Assembly: GCF_000719705.1 (NCBI RefSeq)
Contig: NZ_JOHO01000040.1
Location: 1 to 64,000 of the forward strand
DNA: 64,000 nt
From: Streptomyces sp. NRRL S-350
Lineage (GTDB): Bacteria > Actinomycetota > Actinomycetes > Streptomycetales > Streptomycetaceae
Direction of reading: 5' to 3'
Part shown: one piece after another, positions 16,761 to 24,698 of the stretch
Layout: each line of letters begins with the position of its first letter
How positions within the stretch are numbered: position 1 is the stretch's first letter
The notes under the pieces: generated by a model
The model's input: only the letters and a program-made list of their open reading frames with translations
Told to the model about the DNA's origin: nothing
Database searches by the model: none
Program-made: the position numbers and the translations under genes

Positions 16761-17195
16761 ATGGACGCCGTCGACCGCCGCCTGCTGGCCGAGCTGCAAG
16801 CCGACGCCCGGCTCTCGTACAACGAACTCTCCCGCCGGGTGAGCCTGTCCGCACCCGCGGTGGCCGAACGGGTCCGCCGCCTGGAGGCCGAGGGGGTGAT
16901 CAGCGGCTACCACGCCCACGTGGACCCCACCCGGGCCGGCCTGCCGATCACCGCGCTGGTGCAGATCCAGTGCTACGGCCCGCGCTGCGTGCTGCGCGAC
17001 CCCGAGGTGGCGACCTGGCCGGAGGTGCTCCAGCTGCACCGGGTCACCGGCGGGGCCTGCTGCGTCCTGCTGGTCGCGGTGCCGACGATGGCCGAGTTCG
17101 AGGCGCTGTGCGACCGGCTCGGCGGCTACGGCCAGCCGTCCAGCTCGATGATCCTCTCCAGCCCGGTGCCGTGGCGGCCGCTGGCACCTCGCTGA
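16761..17195 (+). CDS. Lrp/AsnC-family regulator of the kyn operon
   Basis: 144 residues. The N-terminal helix-turn-helix (DAVDRRLLAELQADARLSYNELSRRVSLSAPAVAERVRRLE) is followed by a RAM domain (ISGYHAHVDPTRAGL, VTGGACCVLLVAV). ATG 16761 has GGGGAG upstream. It is divergent from kynA with an inverted repeat between them, so control of tryptophan catabolism, and of itself, is the obvious role. Three cysteines cluster in CYGPRC and GGACC, which is unusual for the family. Confidence 0.86.
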   Translation: MDAVDRRLLAELQADARLSYNELSRRVSLSAPAVAERVRRLEAEGVISGYHAHVDPTRAGLPITALVQIQCYGPRCVLRDPEVATWPEVLQLHRVTGGACCVLLVAVPTMAEFEALCDRLGGYGQPSSSMILSSPVPWRPLAPR

Positions 17196-17256
17196 CCGGC
17201 GGGGGGCTTCGCGCGCCGGCCGGGGTGCGGGCCGCGGCCTGACCGGGGTGCGGCCC

Positions 17257-17325
17257 GAGGCCGCCGGCCCCGACGCGGGCGTCGCCGAGGCCGTTGGCCT
17301 TGACGCGGACGTCAAGGAGTAGGTT
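17257..17325 (+). promoter_or_regulatory. MerR-type promoter and tandem 30-bp repeat
   Basis: Two 30-bp copies starting GAGGCCG lie at 17257-17286 and 17287-17316. The second contains the perfect dyad CCTTGACGCGGACGTCAAGG (17298-17317). Around it are TTGGCC (-35, 17295-17300) and TAGGTT (-10, 17320-17325) with the long 19-bp spacer typical of MerR-activated promoters. The -10 ends 6 bp before the ATG, so the mRNA is probably leaderless. Confidence 0.65.
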
Positions 17326-17331
17326 CCCGGC

Positions 17332-17871
17332 ATGCCGAACGAGCGCCACATCCTGCTGCTGCCGGGGAGCCTGCGGGCCGGCTCCACCAACGAGACGGTG
17401 CTGCGCACCGCGGCCGCCGTCGCCGCCGCCACCCCGGGCCTGCGGACCACGTACTACACCGGGCTGGGCGGGCTGCCGCACTTCAACCCGGACCTGGACG
17501 CCGATCCGCTGCCGGGGCCGGTGGCCGCGCTGCGGGCCGCGATCGGGGCGGCCGACGCGCTGCTGGTCTGCACCCCCGAGTACGCCGGGACGCTGCCGGG
17601 CGCGTTCAAGAACCTGCTGGACTGGACGGTCGGCGGGGTCGAGATCTCGGACAAGCCCGCCGCCTGGATCAACGCGGCCGGACCGGGGCGCGGCGGGGGA
17701 GCCGAGGCCACCCTGCGCACCGTCCTCGGCTACACCGGCGCGGCCGTGGTGGACGGGGCCTGTGTCCGCATCCCGCTGGAGCGCGGGGCGGTCGGCCCGG
17801 ACGGGCTGGTCGACGACCCGGCGGTGCGCGAGCGGATCGGCGCGGTGCTGGCCGAGCTGGCCGCCGCCTGA
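17332..17871 (+). CDS. NAD(P)H-dependent FMN reductase
   Basis: 179-residue flavodoxin-like reductase. The N-terminal LLLPGSLRAGSTNE loop binds the FMN phosphate. The CTPEYAGTLPGAFKNLLDW block is the family signature (TPEYxxSxPGxLKNAxDW). It probably reduces quinones, azo dyes or metal ions using NAD(P)H. The gene stands alone behind a MerR-like, redox-style promoter, with no ribosome binding site needed if leaderless. No merR gene is adjacent. Confidence 0.87.
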   Translation: MPNERHILLLPGSLRAGSTNETVLRTAAAVAAATPGLRTTYYTGLGGLPHFNPDLDADPLPGPVAALRAAIGAADALLVCTPEYAGTLPGAFKNLLDWTVGGVEISDKPAAWINAAGPGRGGGAEATLRTVLGYTGAAVVDGACVRIPLERGAVGPDGLVDDPAVRERIGAVLAELAAA

Positions 17872-17884
17872 CACCACCCGAGGC

Positions 17885-17922
17885 GGCCGACGCCGACTGA
17901 CCCCGCCCGGTCGGCGCCGGCC
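17885..17922. terminator. Hairpin between convergent genes
   Basis: GGCCGACGCCGAC pairs with GTCGGCGCCGGCC (12 of 13) across a 12-base loop. It sits 14 bp after the reductase stop and 5 bp before the marC-family stop. Confidence 0.6.
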
Positions 17923-17926
17923 GGGC

Positions 17927-18559
17927 TCAGTTCGCCTTGGGGAGGTGCACCCCGAGCCCGGCCAGACCCTCCAGGAACAGCTCCACGCCGACCGCCGCCA
18001 GCAGCAGTCCGAGCAGCCGGGACAGCACCTCCAGCGAGGTCCGGTGAGTGCGCTGCATCAGCGGCGCGAGCACGGCCACGCAGAGGTAGTTGATCACCGT
18101 GACGGCGACGTACGCGCCGGCGACGGTGGCCTTCCAGCCCCAGTCGTCCTGGTTGAGCGAGGCGACCAGCACGGCGGTCACCGCGAGCGGACTGGCGATG
18201 TAGGGCAGCAGCAGCTCGCGGATGCCGTCCACCAGCGGGTTCGGCAGGTGCTCGTCATCCGCGCCGTCGCCCCCGAGGTGGACGCCGAAGACCAGGGCGA
18301 CGGCGTAGACGAAGAAGATCAGTCCGCCCGCGAGCTGCAGCGACTGGTCGCTGATGTGGAACAGCGTGCTGACCTCGTCGGCCGTGAAGCCGAGCACCAG
18401 GCCGATCACCGCCGAGATGACCGTGCTCCATGCCGCCAGCCGCCGCAGCTCCCGGGTCGTGCGGGTGGTGGCCAGCCGGGCGAAGGCCAGCAGGGTCTTG
18501 GGCGGGCCGACCACGGCGAAGAAGGTGATGAAGGCGCTGCTCAGGTTGAAGACGAACAT
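17927..18559 (-). CDS. MarC-family integral membrane protein
   Basis: 210 residues with six predicted membrane helices in two halves, each beginning with a family motif: FFAVVGPPKTLLAFA in the first and LLLPYIASPLAVTAVL in the second (the MarC/UPF0056 NPxG-like and P-I-x-x-P positions are altered but recognisable). The start ATG at 18559 is preceded by no strong Shine-Dalgarno sequence. Function of the family is unsettled; it is not an antibiotic resistance gene despite the name. It stands alone. Confidence 0.78.
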   Translation of the reverse strand: MFVFNLSSAFITFFAVVGPPKTLLAFARLATTRTTRELRRLAAWSTVISAVIGLVLGFTADEVSTLFHISDQSLQLAGGLIFFVYAVALVFGVHLGGDGADDEHLPNPLVDGIRELLLPYIASPLAVTAVLVASLNQDDWGWKATVAGAYVAVTVINYLCVAVLAPLMQRTHRTSLEVLSRLLGLLLAAVGVELFLEGLAGLGVHLPKAN

Positions 18560-18820
18560 GGGCCAAGCATGACCGCGGCGCCCGGGGCGGCCGGTCCGCC
18601 ACGCCCCGCGGCCGGGCGTGGCGTGGATCTCCCCGGCGGCGGCCCGGTCCCGCCCGGCGGTTCATTCCCGAGCGGCGGCGAATTCGCCCGGATGGCGGCC
18701 CCGGCTCGAACGGGTGCGCGCTCTCGGTTGCTATGGAGGCAGGACCGCCGCGCAGCGAACCCGCCGCGTCGGCAGGAGCCACTGGCAGGGACCACTCCGC
18801 CGCGGAAACGAGGAAGCGAC

Positions 18821-19381
18821 ATGTGCCTGAACCGTAAGGACCTGGGCCTGCTGGCCCTGCGCAGCGCGGTCGGCGGGGTGCTGATCGCGCACGGCACCCA
18901 GAAGCTGTTCGGCTGGTTCGGGGGTGGCGGCCTGGAAGGAACCACGCAGGCGATGGAGCACATGGGCTTCCACCCCGCCCGGCAAAGCGCGATCGCGGCA
19001 GGCCTCGGCGAGGCGGGCGGCGGTGCGCTCCTGGTGGCCGGGCTGGCCACACCGGCGGCCGGTGCGGTGGTGGCCGGGACGATGGCGGGCGCCGTGGCGG
19101 TGCACGCCCCGGCGGGCTTCTTCGCCATGTCCGGCGGCTACGAGTACCCCGCGTTCCTCGGCGCGACCGGGCTGGCGATCGGCCTGGCCGGCGCCGGACG
19201 GTACTCGCTGGACCACCTGACCGGCCACGTCTTCGACCGGCCCTGGGTCGGCCTGCTGTCCTTCGCGGGCAGCGCGGCCGGGGCGTACGGGGTGGTGGCG
19301 CGGCGCCGGCACGTGGTGCGGCTGCGCGAGGAGCGGGCCGCGGTGGAGGCCGACGAACAGGCGGGCACGGGGCTGTCCTGA
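18821..19381 (+). CDS. DoxX-family membrane protein
   Basis: 186 residues. The DoxX pattern is clear: LRSAVGGVLIAHGTQKLFGWFGGGGLEGT in the first helix and loop, then three more hydrophobic segments with MGFHPARQSAIAAGLGEAGGGALLVAG and the GGYEYPAFLGATGLAIG block. ATG 18821 has AGGAAG upstream. It may help redox or quinone metabolism at the membrane, by family analogy only. A charged tail (RLREERAAVEADEQ) ends the protein. The 260-bp spacer before it shows no recognisable promoter beyond GC-rich sequence. Confidence 0.85.
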   Translation: MCLNRKDLGLLALRSAVGGVLIAHGTQKLFGWFGGGGLEGTTQAMEHMGFHPARQSAIAAGLGEAGGGALLVAGLATPAAGAVVAGTMAGAVAVHAPAGFFAMSGGYEYPAFLGATGLAIGLAGAGRYSLDHLTGHVFDRPWVGLLSFAGSAAGAYGVVARRRHVVRLREERAAVEADEQAGTGLS

Positions 19382-19401
19382 CGGGCCGCGGAACCGTTTC
19401 A

Positions 19402-19438
19402 CCCGGAGGCAGCAGCCCTGCTGGCGGCTGTCTCCGGG
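19402..19438 (+). terminator. Hairpin terminator after the DoxX gene
   Basis: CCCGGAGGCAGCAGC pairs with GCGGCTGTCTCCGGG (13 of 15) across a short CCTGCTG loop, 20 bp after the stop. Confidence 0.65.
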
Positions 19439-19502
19439 CCCTCGGAGGGTGGGCCGGGAGGCGTGCCGGGCAGCCCGGCGCCGACCGGAAACGAGGGACC
19501 GC

Positions 19503-20162
19503 ATGAACCGCCAGCCGCTCACCCGGGCCACCCCCTGGACCCCGCCGCCAGTCACCGCACGAGTCACCACGCGAGTCACCGCGCGAGTCACCGCCCAGGA
19601 CCCGGACGCGCCGCCGGTGCGTCGCCGACGCCGCTGGGTGCCGGGGGTCTCGGCCGCGGCGGTGATCGGCGTGGCGGCGTTGGCGGGCTGCTCCTCCGGT
19701 ACCAGCGCGAGCAGTGTGGCCTCCGAGGCGGCGTCCGCGGTGCAGAAGGGCGCGAGCGCCGCCGCCTCCGCCGCCTCGGCGCTGGCCTCCGGGGCGGCCG
19801 GAGCGGGGGCGGCGATCGCCTCGGCGGAGGCGCAGGCCTCGGCGGCGGTGTCGGCGGCCTCCTCGGCCGTGGCCGGGATCAAGGGCGGGCTGGACGCCAA
19901 GGGGGACGTCACCGCCGGGGCGGTGTCCACCGGTTCGGACGGCAAGGCCCAGGTGCAGTTGACCGTCACCAACCACGGCCAGCAGTCGTACCGCTACGTG
20001 ATCCAGGTGGACTTCACCGACGAGTCCGGCAAGGTGCTCGACGCGACCGCGGTGACCGTCCAGGACGTGGCCGCCGGGCAGAGCGCCCAGGCCACCGCGC
20101 ACGGCAACCGGGACCTCTCCGGCACGGTCAAGGCCCAGGTGGCCAACGCCGTCCGCTACTGA
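19503..20162 (+). CDS. Secreted lipoprotein with FxLYD-like C-terminal domain
   Basis: 219 residues, start ATG 19503. A basic N-terminal region is followed by a hydrophobic segment and lipobox VAALAGC, so the mature protein begins with an acylated Cys at about residue 63. An Ala/Ser-rich low-complexity linker (SSVASEAASAVQKGASAAASAAS) leads to a small beta domain (VQLTVTNHGQQSYRYVIQVDFTDESGKVLDATAVTVQDVAAGQSA) typical of FxLYD / immunoglobulin-like lipoproteins. The N-terminal GAGTCACCGCGC triplicate (VTARVTTRVTARV) at 19558-19595 extends the cytoplasmic tail before the signal, an unusual length. Function unknown. Confidence 0.72.
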   Translation: MNRQPLTRATPWTPPPVTARVTTRVTARVTAQDPDAPPVRRRRRWVPGVSAAAVIGVAALAGCSSGTSASSVASEAASAVQKGASAAASAASALASGAAGAGAAIASAEAQASAAVSAASSAVAGIKGGLDAKGDVTAGAVSTGSDGKAQVQLTVTNHGQQSYRYVIQVDFTDESGKVLDATAVTVQDVAAGQSAQATAHGNRDLSGTVKAQVANAVRY

Positions 20163-20271
20163 CCGCCCGCCCGGCAGCCGACGCCCCGCTACCTGCCGGT
20201 GCCCCGCTGCCGGTGCCCGGCTCGGCGCGGCGGCGGAACCTTAAGCGGGGCTCAAGGCCCAACGGCACCCC

Positions 20272-20300
20272 TTGACGGGCGAGTTGGTCTAGTCCATTTT
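20272..20300 (+). promoter_or_regulatory. Chitinase promoter with DasR-responsive-element-like site
   Basis: TTGACG at 20272-20277 is a good -35. TGGTCTAGTCCA (20285-20296) differs by one base from TGGTCTAGACCA, the core of the DasR-responsive element known upstream of streptomycete chitin and GlcNAc genes. It would cover the spacer and -10. The rest of the 360-bp gap shows no other feature apart from the AGGAG ribosome binding site. Confidence 0.75.
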
Positions 20301-20522
20301 TATTGCCCAGGTGCAGGGAGCCCCTGAACCGGCGTCAGCGGCCTCGCGCCCCAGGCGCCGGTTCGGCGCATCCCGGTGTCCGTCAATGCCCGTCATGGCC
20401 TGATCCGCTCGATTCCCCGCCCATTCCTGTCATGTCCCGGTCGTCCGGCCCCACCCCGGATGCTCGCCCCCGGGACGCCCCCCGGGGCGGCGGGAACCCC
20501 CACAACCAGGAGTCACGCACCC

Positions 20523-22340
20523 ATGCTGCGCTCACGCATCGAAAGGGCCGGGATCCCGGCTCCGCAGGGCGGCCGCCGACGCCGCCCGAAGAGCCTGGTC
20601 GCCGTCGCGGCCGGGACCACGGCCTCCCTGCTGCTCGGCGCGGGCCTCGCGCTGTCCGGCGGCGGCGCGGCCAACGCCGCGACCACCAACACCAGCGGCG
20701 CGCCCGCCACCAGCGGCGGCATCAAGGTCGCCTACTACGACCAGTGGTCGATCTACGCGAACGGCTACTACCCCAAGACGATCCAGGACACCGGCGTGGC
20801 CGGGAAGCTGGACTACCTGATCTACGACTTCGCCAACATCCACCCGAGCGACCTGGGGTGTTTCGAGGCCACCAAGGCCGCCGACACGAACGACAACAAC
20901 CCCAACGCGGGCGACGGCGCGGGCGACGCGTTCGCCGACTACCAGAAGAGCTTCGGCGCCGACATCTCGGTCGACGGCGTCGGCGACGTCTGGAACCAGC
21001 CGATCGCGGGCAACTTCAACCAGCTGAAGAAGCTGAAGGCGAAGAATCCCAACCTCAAGATCCTGATCTCGCTCGGCGGTTGGACCTACTCCAAGTACTT
21101 CTCGTCGGCGGCCGCCACGGACGCGTCGCGCAAGCACCTGGTGTCGTCCTGTCTGGACATGTTCATCAAGGGCAACCTGCCGACCGACGCCGGCTACGGC
21201 GGTGCGGGCTCGGCGGCCGGCATCTTCGACGGCGTCGACATCGACTGGGAGTACCCGGGCGGCGGCGGCCACACCGGCAACATCTCCAGCCCGGCCGACA
21301 AGCAGAACTTCACGGCGCTGCTGAAGGAGTTCCGCACCCAGCTGGACGCGCAGGGCAAGGCCGACAACAGGACCTACGCCCTGTCGGCGGCGGTCGGCGC
21401 CGGCCAGGACAAGATCATGAACGTCGAGACGGACAAGATCGGCCAGTACCTGACCTTCCTCGACGTCATGACCTACGACATGCACGGCGGTTGGGACCCG
21501 CAGGGGCCGACCAACCACCAGGCCCCGCTCTACTCGGGCCCGAACGACCCGTCGACCCCGGCCAAGCCGGGCAACGGCAAGTACTCGATCGACAACGCCA
21601 TCAAGGCGTGGACGGTCGGTGACGCGCAGTACGGCATCCCCGGCGGCTTCCCGGCCAACAAGATCAACATGGGTGTGCCGTTCTACTACCGGGGCTGGAC
21701 CGGCGTCCAGAACAACGGCAGGAACGGCCTCTTCCAGCCCGCCGCCGGCCCGGCGGCCGGTGCGGCGATGTCCGGCAACGTCCCCGGCATCCAGATGTTC
21801 AAGGAGCTCGCCGGCTTCGTGGACAACCCGTCCAAGACCTTCTGGGACGACGACGCCAAGGCCACGTACTTCTACGACGGCACCACCTTCTGGAGCGGCG
21901 AGGACGCCAGGTCGATCCAGGCCAAGCTCGACTACGCGCACTGCAACGGACTCGGCGGCTCCTTCGCCTTCTCGCTCTACGACCTGGGCACCAGGACCGC
22001 CCTGTTCGACAAGATGGTGAGCGCCACCAACGGCTCCGCCGCCGGCTGCCCCGCCCCGCCGACCGGCACGCCGAGCCCGACCCAGACGCCGACCGGCACC
22101 CCCACCGGCACGCCGACGGGCACCCCGACCGGCACCCCCACGGGCACCCCGACCGGTACGCCCAGCACGCCGGCCACCTGCTCGGCCGCCCCGAGCTGGG
22201 ACCCGAACGCCACCTACGCGGCCGGCGGCACCAAGGTCTCGTGGAAGGGCCACTACTACACCAACAAGTGGTGGACCAAGGGCGAGGACCCGACCCTGAG
22301 CGGCCAGTGGGGCGTCTGGGCCGACAACGGCCCCTGCTGA
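20523..22340 (+). CDS. Secreted GH18 chitinase with C-terminal carbohydrate-binding module
   Basis: 605 residues. ATG 20523 follows AACCAGGAG and gives a signal peptide with RRRR, hydrophobic core and AANA. The GH18 barrel contains SxGG (ISLGGWTYS), the catalytic DxxDxDxE motif in FDGVDIDWEYPG (Glu is the acid), and MTYDMHGGWDP. A Thr-Gly-Thr-Pro repeat linker is encoded by a GGCACCCCGACC minisatellite at about 22070-22160. It leads to a CBM5/12-type chitin-binding module of about 45 residues (WDPNATYAAGGTKVSWKGHYY, WWTKGEDP). It degrades chitin outside the cell, and expression is probably relieved from DasR by GlcNAc-6-P. Confidence 0.94.
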   Translation: MLRSRIERAGIPAPQGGRRRRPKSLVAVAAGTTASLLLGAGLALSGGGAANAATTNTSGAPATSGGIKVAYYDQWSIYANGYYPKTIQDTGVAGKLDYLIYDFANIHPSDLGCFEATKAADTNDNNPNAGDGAGDAFADYQKSFGADISVDGVGDVWNQPIAGNFNQLKKLKAKNPNLKILISLGGWTYSKYFSSAAATDASRKHLVSSCLDMFIKGNLPTDAGYGGAGSAAGIFDGVDIDWEYPGGGGHTGNISSPADKQNFTALLKEFRTQLDAQGKADNRTYALSAAVGAGQDKIMNVETDKIGQYLTFLDVMTYDMHGGWDPQGPTNHQAPLYSGPNDPSTPAKPGNGKYSIDNAIKAWTVGDAQYGIPGGFPANKINMGVPFYYRGWTGVQNNGRNGLFQPAAGPAAGAAMSGNVPGIQMFKELAGFVDNPSKTFWDDDAKATYFYDGTTFWSGEDARSIQAKLDYAHCNGLGGSFAFSLYDLGTRTALFDKMVSATNGSAAGCPAPPTGTPSPTQTPTGTPTGTPTGTPTGTPTGTPTGTPSTPATCSAAPSWDPNATYAAGGTKVSWKGHYYTNKWWTKGEDPTLSGQWGVWADNGPC

Positions 22341-22392
22341 CGGGCCCGTACCGCCGACGGTCCGACGGCCCACGCAGCACCTGAAGCCATGA

Positions 22393-22429
22393 GTCCGGCC
22401 CGCCGGGGGAGCACCCCGGCGGGCCGGAC
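22393..22429. terminator. 16-bp perfect hairpin between convergent genes
   Basis: GTCCGGCCCGCCGGGG and its exact complement flank a GAGCA loop, 52 bp after the chitinase stop. Confidence 0.8.
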
Positions 22430-22498
22430 CCGTCCGTTCCCGGGCGGCCTCCGGTCAGGCCGCCCGCTTCTCGGGTCGCCCGCCGGCCGGGTCGCCCG

Positions 22499-23080
22499 TC
22501 AGTCCAGGTCGGCCGTGCGCCCGAGGGCGTCCGGCTGGCTCTCCTCGATCCGCCGCAGCATCCGGGCCAGCAGGCCGGAGAGGGCGGTGCGCTCCTCGCC
22601 CACGACGTCCTGGAGCAGCTCCTCCTCGAACACCGCCGCCATCCGCATCGACTCCAGCCACTTGTCGCGGCCGGTCTCGGTCAGCTCGATGATCACCCGC
22701 ACCCGGTTGGACTCGTCCCGGTCCCGGGTGACCAGGCCGTCGGCCACCATCCGGTCGATCCGGTGCGTCATCGCCGCGGGGGTGAGCCCGAGCCGCTTGG
22801 CCAGCTCGCCCGGCCCCAGCCGGTAGGGGCTGCCGGCGACCACCAGCGCCTTGAGCACCTCCCACTCCGCGGAGGTGATTCCGAGCACAGTCAGCTGACG
22901 GTCGTACGCCACGCCCATCCGCCGGGAGACCCGGTTGAGGGTCTGCACGATGGTCTCCACCTGGGGGTCCACGGTGGGGAATTCCCGCTGGTAGAGGGCC
23001 ACCTGCTCGGCGATGCCGAGCTCCAGGGGGGTGGCCGGGGCGGGCTTGTCGGCAGCCGGCGCCGGCTTGTCCGTAGTCAT
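22499..23080 (-). CDS. MarR-family transcriptional regulator
   Basis: 193 residues from ATG 23080 (an upstream ATG would overlap the divergent promoter). The winged helix is clear: LTVLGITSAEWEVLKALVVAG, LGPGELAKRLGLTPAAMTHRIDRMVADGLVTRDRDESNRV. An N-terminal Lys/Pro/Ala tail (DKPAPAADKPAPA) precedes it. It is divergent from an MFS transporter over a 144-bp, AT-richer spacer with repeated half-sites. It is therefore probably a ligand-responsive repressor of that exporter. Confidence 0.87.
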   Translation of the reverse strand: MTTDKPAPAADKPAPATPLELGIAEQVALYQREFPTVDPQVETIVQTLNRVSRRMGVAYDRQLTVLGITSAEWEVLKALVVAGSPYRLGPGELAKRLGLTPAAMTHRIDRMVADGLVTRDRDESNRVRVIIELTETGRDKWLESMRMAAVFEEELLQDVVGEERTALSGLLARMLRRIEESQPDALGRTADLD

Positions 23081-23109
23081 GCGGACCAGTGTCGCACGAG
23101 CGTGCACTC

Positions 23110-23193
23110 CTTAAGCCTTTGACTCCACACCCTTCTGGTGCTAAGACTTTATCTCGTCAAACTTTAGCTCTGAAATCTTCTGGACTTAAGAGT
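23110..23193. promoter_or_regulatory. AT-rich divergent promoter with repeated MarR half-sites
   Basis: CTTAAG occurs at 23110-23115 and 23185-23190. A longer direct repeat (CTTCTGG...CTAAGACT at 23132-23149 and CTTCTGGACTTAAGAGT at 23177-23193) is spaced 45 bp. The spacer is far richer in A/T than its neighbours, fitting an operator-promoter region. Confidence 0.55.
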
Positions 23194-23224
23194 ATCCAGT
23201 CGAAGCCAGGAAGGGATGTGCACG

Positions 23225-24529
23225 GTGACCGGCACGGTGAAGCAGCAGAGGCAGCAGCGACGGGGGACGGGCAGCCCGCTGCGCCGCGTCCAGATCGGCA
23301 ACGCGCTCAGCGCGTTCGGCAGCGGGTTCACGATGCCGTACATGTTCGTGTACGTGGACCAGGTGCGCGGGCTGGGCTCGCTGGCAGCCGGGATGGTGTT
23401 CACCGTCTTCGCGCTGGCGGCCCTCGCCGTGCTGCCGTTCACCGGCCGCGGCATCGACAAGTACGGTCCCCGTCCGGTGCTGCTGGTCGGCACGGCCCTC
23501 GCCGCCACCGGCGCGTTCGCCTTCGGCCACGCCAGCGGCACCCCGGCGCTGCTGGTCTCCTCCTTCCTGTTCGGCGCGGGTGTCACCACCTGCCAGCCGG
23601 CGCTCGCCACGATGATCGTTCGCTGCTCGACTCCGGCGACGCGTTCGCACGCCTTCGCGCTGCAGTTCACCCTGGTCAACCTGGGCATGGGCATCGGCGC
23701 GCTGGTCGGCGGCCAGATCGTGAACGTCTCGGACCCGGCCAGCCTGACCAGGCTGTTCACCATCGAGGCGGCGACCTTCCTCGGCCTGGCCCTGGTCACC
23801 GGCACCGCCCGGATGCCCAAGGCCCACCTGGTAGCCGTCCACGGGAAGGCCGACGGCCCGACCGGCCTGCGGGCACTGGTCGCCGACAAGGCGATGCTGC
23901 GGCTCTGCCTGCTCGCCGGGCTGATCTTCTTCACCTGCTACGGCCAGTTCGAGTCCGGCGTCGCGGCCTTCGCCACCGACACCGTCGGCACCGCGCCCTC
24001 CACCCTGGGCCTGGCCATCGGCGCCAACGCGCTGACCATCGTGGTGCTGCAGATGTTCATGGTGCGGATCACCGCGCGCCGCCGCCGCACCACCGCGATG
24101 GCCGCGGCCGGCGTGGTCTGGCTCGGCGCCTGGGCGATGGCCCTGGTGGCCGGACTGATCCGGACCGAGACCATGGCCGCCACCGTCGCCATCGTCTCGA
24201 TCTACGCCCTCTTCGGTGTCGGCGAGTCGCTGCTCGCGCCCACCATGGGCCCGATCGTGGCCGACCTCGCCCCGGCCCGGCTGCTCGGCACCTACAACGC
24301 CGGGTACGCCCTGGTGAAGCAGATAGCGATCGCGGTCGGCCCGGCCGTCGGCGTGCTGCTGGTCGGCTCCGGCACCTGGCCGCTCTACCTCGCGGCGATG
24401 GCGGGCTCGACGCTGCTGATCGTCGCCCTGGCCCTGCGGCTGCGACCGCACCTCACGCCGGAGCAGGACAACGCGGCCCCGGCCGTGGTCCGCGCCGTCC
24501 CGGTCCGGGAACTGCAGACCGCCGCGTAA
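23225..24529 (+). CDS. MFS transporter
   Basis: 434 residues with 12 predicted helices. Motif A-like GRGIDKYGPRPVLLVG follows helix 2, and there is a second-half counterpart. GTG 23225 is chosen because AGGAAGG (23208-23214) is properly spaced from it, whereas the ATG three codons earlier abuts that sequence. It is most likely a drug/metabolite:H+ antiporter regulated by the divergent MarR. A very strong hairpin ends the transcript. Confidence 0.84.
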   Translation: MTGTVKQQRQQRRGTGSPLRRVQIGNALSAFGSGFTMPYMFVYVDQVRGLGSLAAGMVFTVFALAALAVLPFTGRGIDKYGPRPVLLVGTALAATGAFAFGHASGTPALLVSSFLFGAGVTTCQPALATMIVRCSTPATRSHAFALQFTLVNLGMGIGALVGGQIVNVSDPASLTRLFTIEAATFLGLALVTGTARMPKAHLVAVHGKADGPTGLRALVADKAMLRLCLLAGLIFFTCYGQFESGVAAFATDTVGTAPSTLGLAIGANALTIVVLQMFMVRITARRRRTTAMAAAGVVWLGAWAMALVAGLIRTETMAATVAIVSIYALFGVGESLLAPTMGPIVADLAPARLLGTYNAGYALVKQIAIAVGPAVGVLLVGSGTWPLYLAAMAGSTLLIVALALRLRPHLTPEQDNAAPAVVRAVPVRELQTAA

Positions 24530-24555
24530 AGGGCGTGCACGCAAGAGCGTTCGAA

Positions 24556-24590
24556 ACGGGCGCCGGCCAGGTCACCTGGTCGGCGCCCGT
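24556..24590 (+). terminator. 17-bp-stem hairpin terminator
   Basis: ACGGGCGCCGGCCAGGT pairs with ACCTGGTCGGCGCCCGT (16 of 17) around a single C, 27 bp after the MFS stop codon. Confidence 0.8.
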
Positions 24591-24595
24591 CGCGC

Positions 24596-24624
24596 TTGGC
24601 TTCACGACCACCGCCACATAGTGT
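24596..24624 (+). promoter_or_regulatory. Promoter of the pmt gene
   Basis: TTGGCT (24596-24601), 17 bp, then TAGTGT (24619-24624). This places the transcript start near 24631 and argues for the ATG at 24699 rather than the GTG triplets at 24621 and 24627. Confidence 0.65.
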
Positions 24625-24698
24625 CAGTGGCTGTTGACCGCCCGGATCCGGCCGCAGCGCCGGGCCCGGGCAGAGCAGACAGGCGAATCGGCGAGGCT

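Noticed and set aside
23216..23224. ATG start for the MFS transporter
   Set aside because: It directly abuts the AGGAAGG element; GTG 23225 has proper spacing.
24621..24698. N-terminal extension of the mannosyltransferase from GTG 24621
   Set aside because: The TAGTGT -10 covers this triplet and no ribosome binding site precedes it; ATG 24699 fits the promoter.
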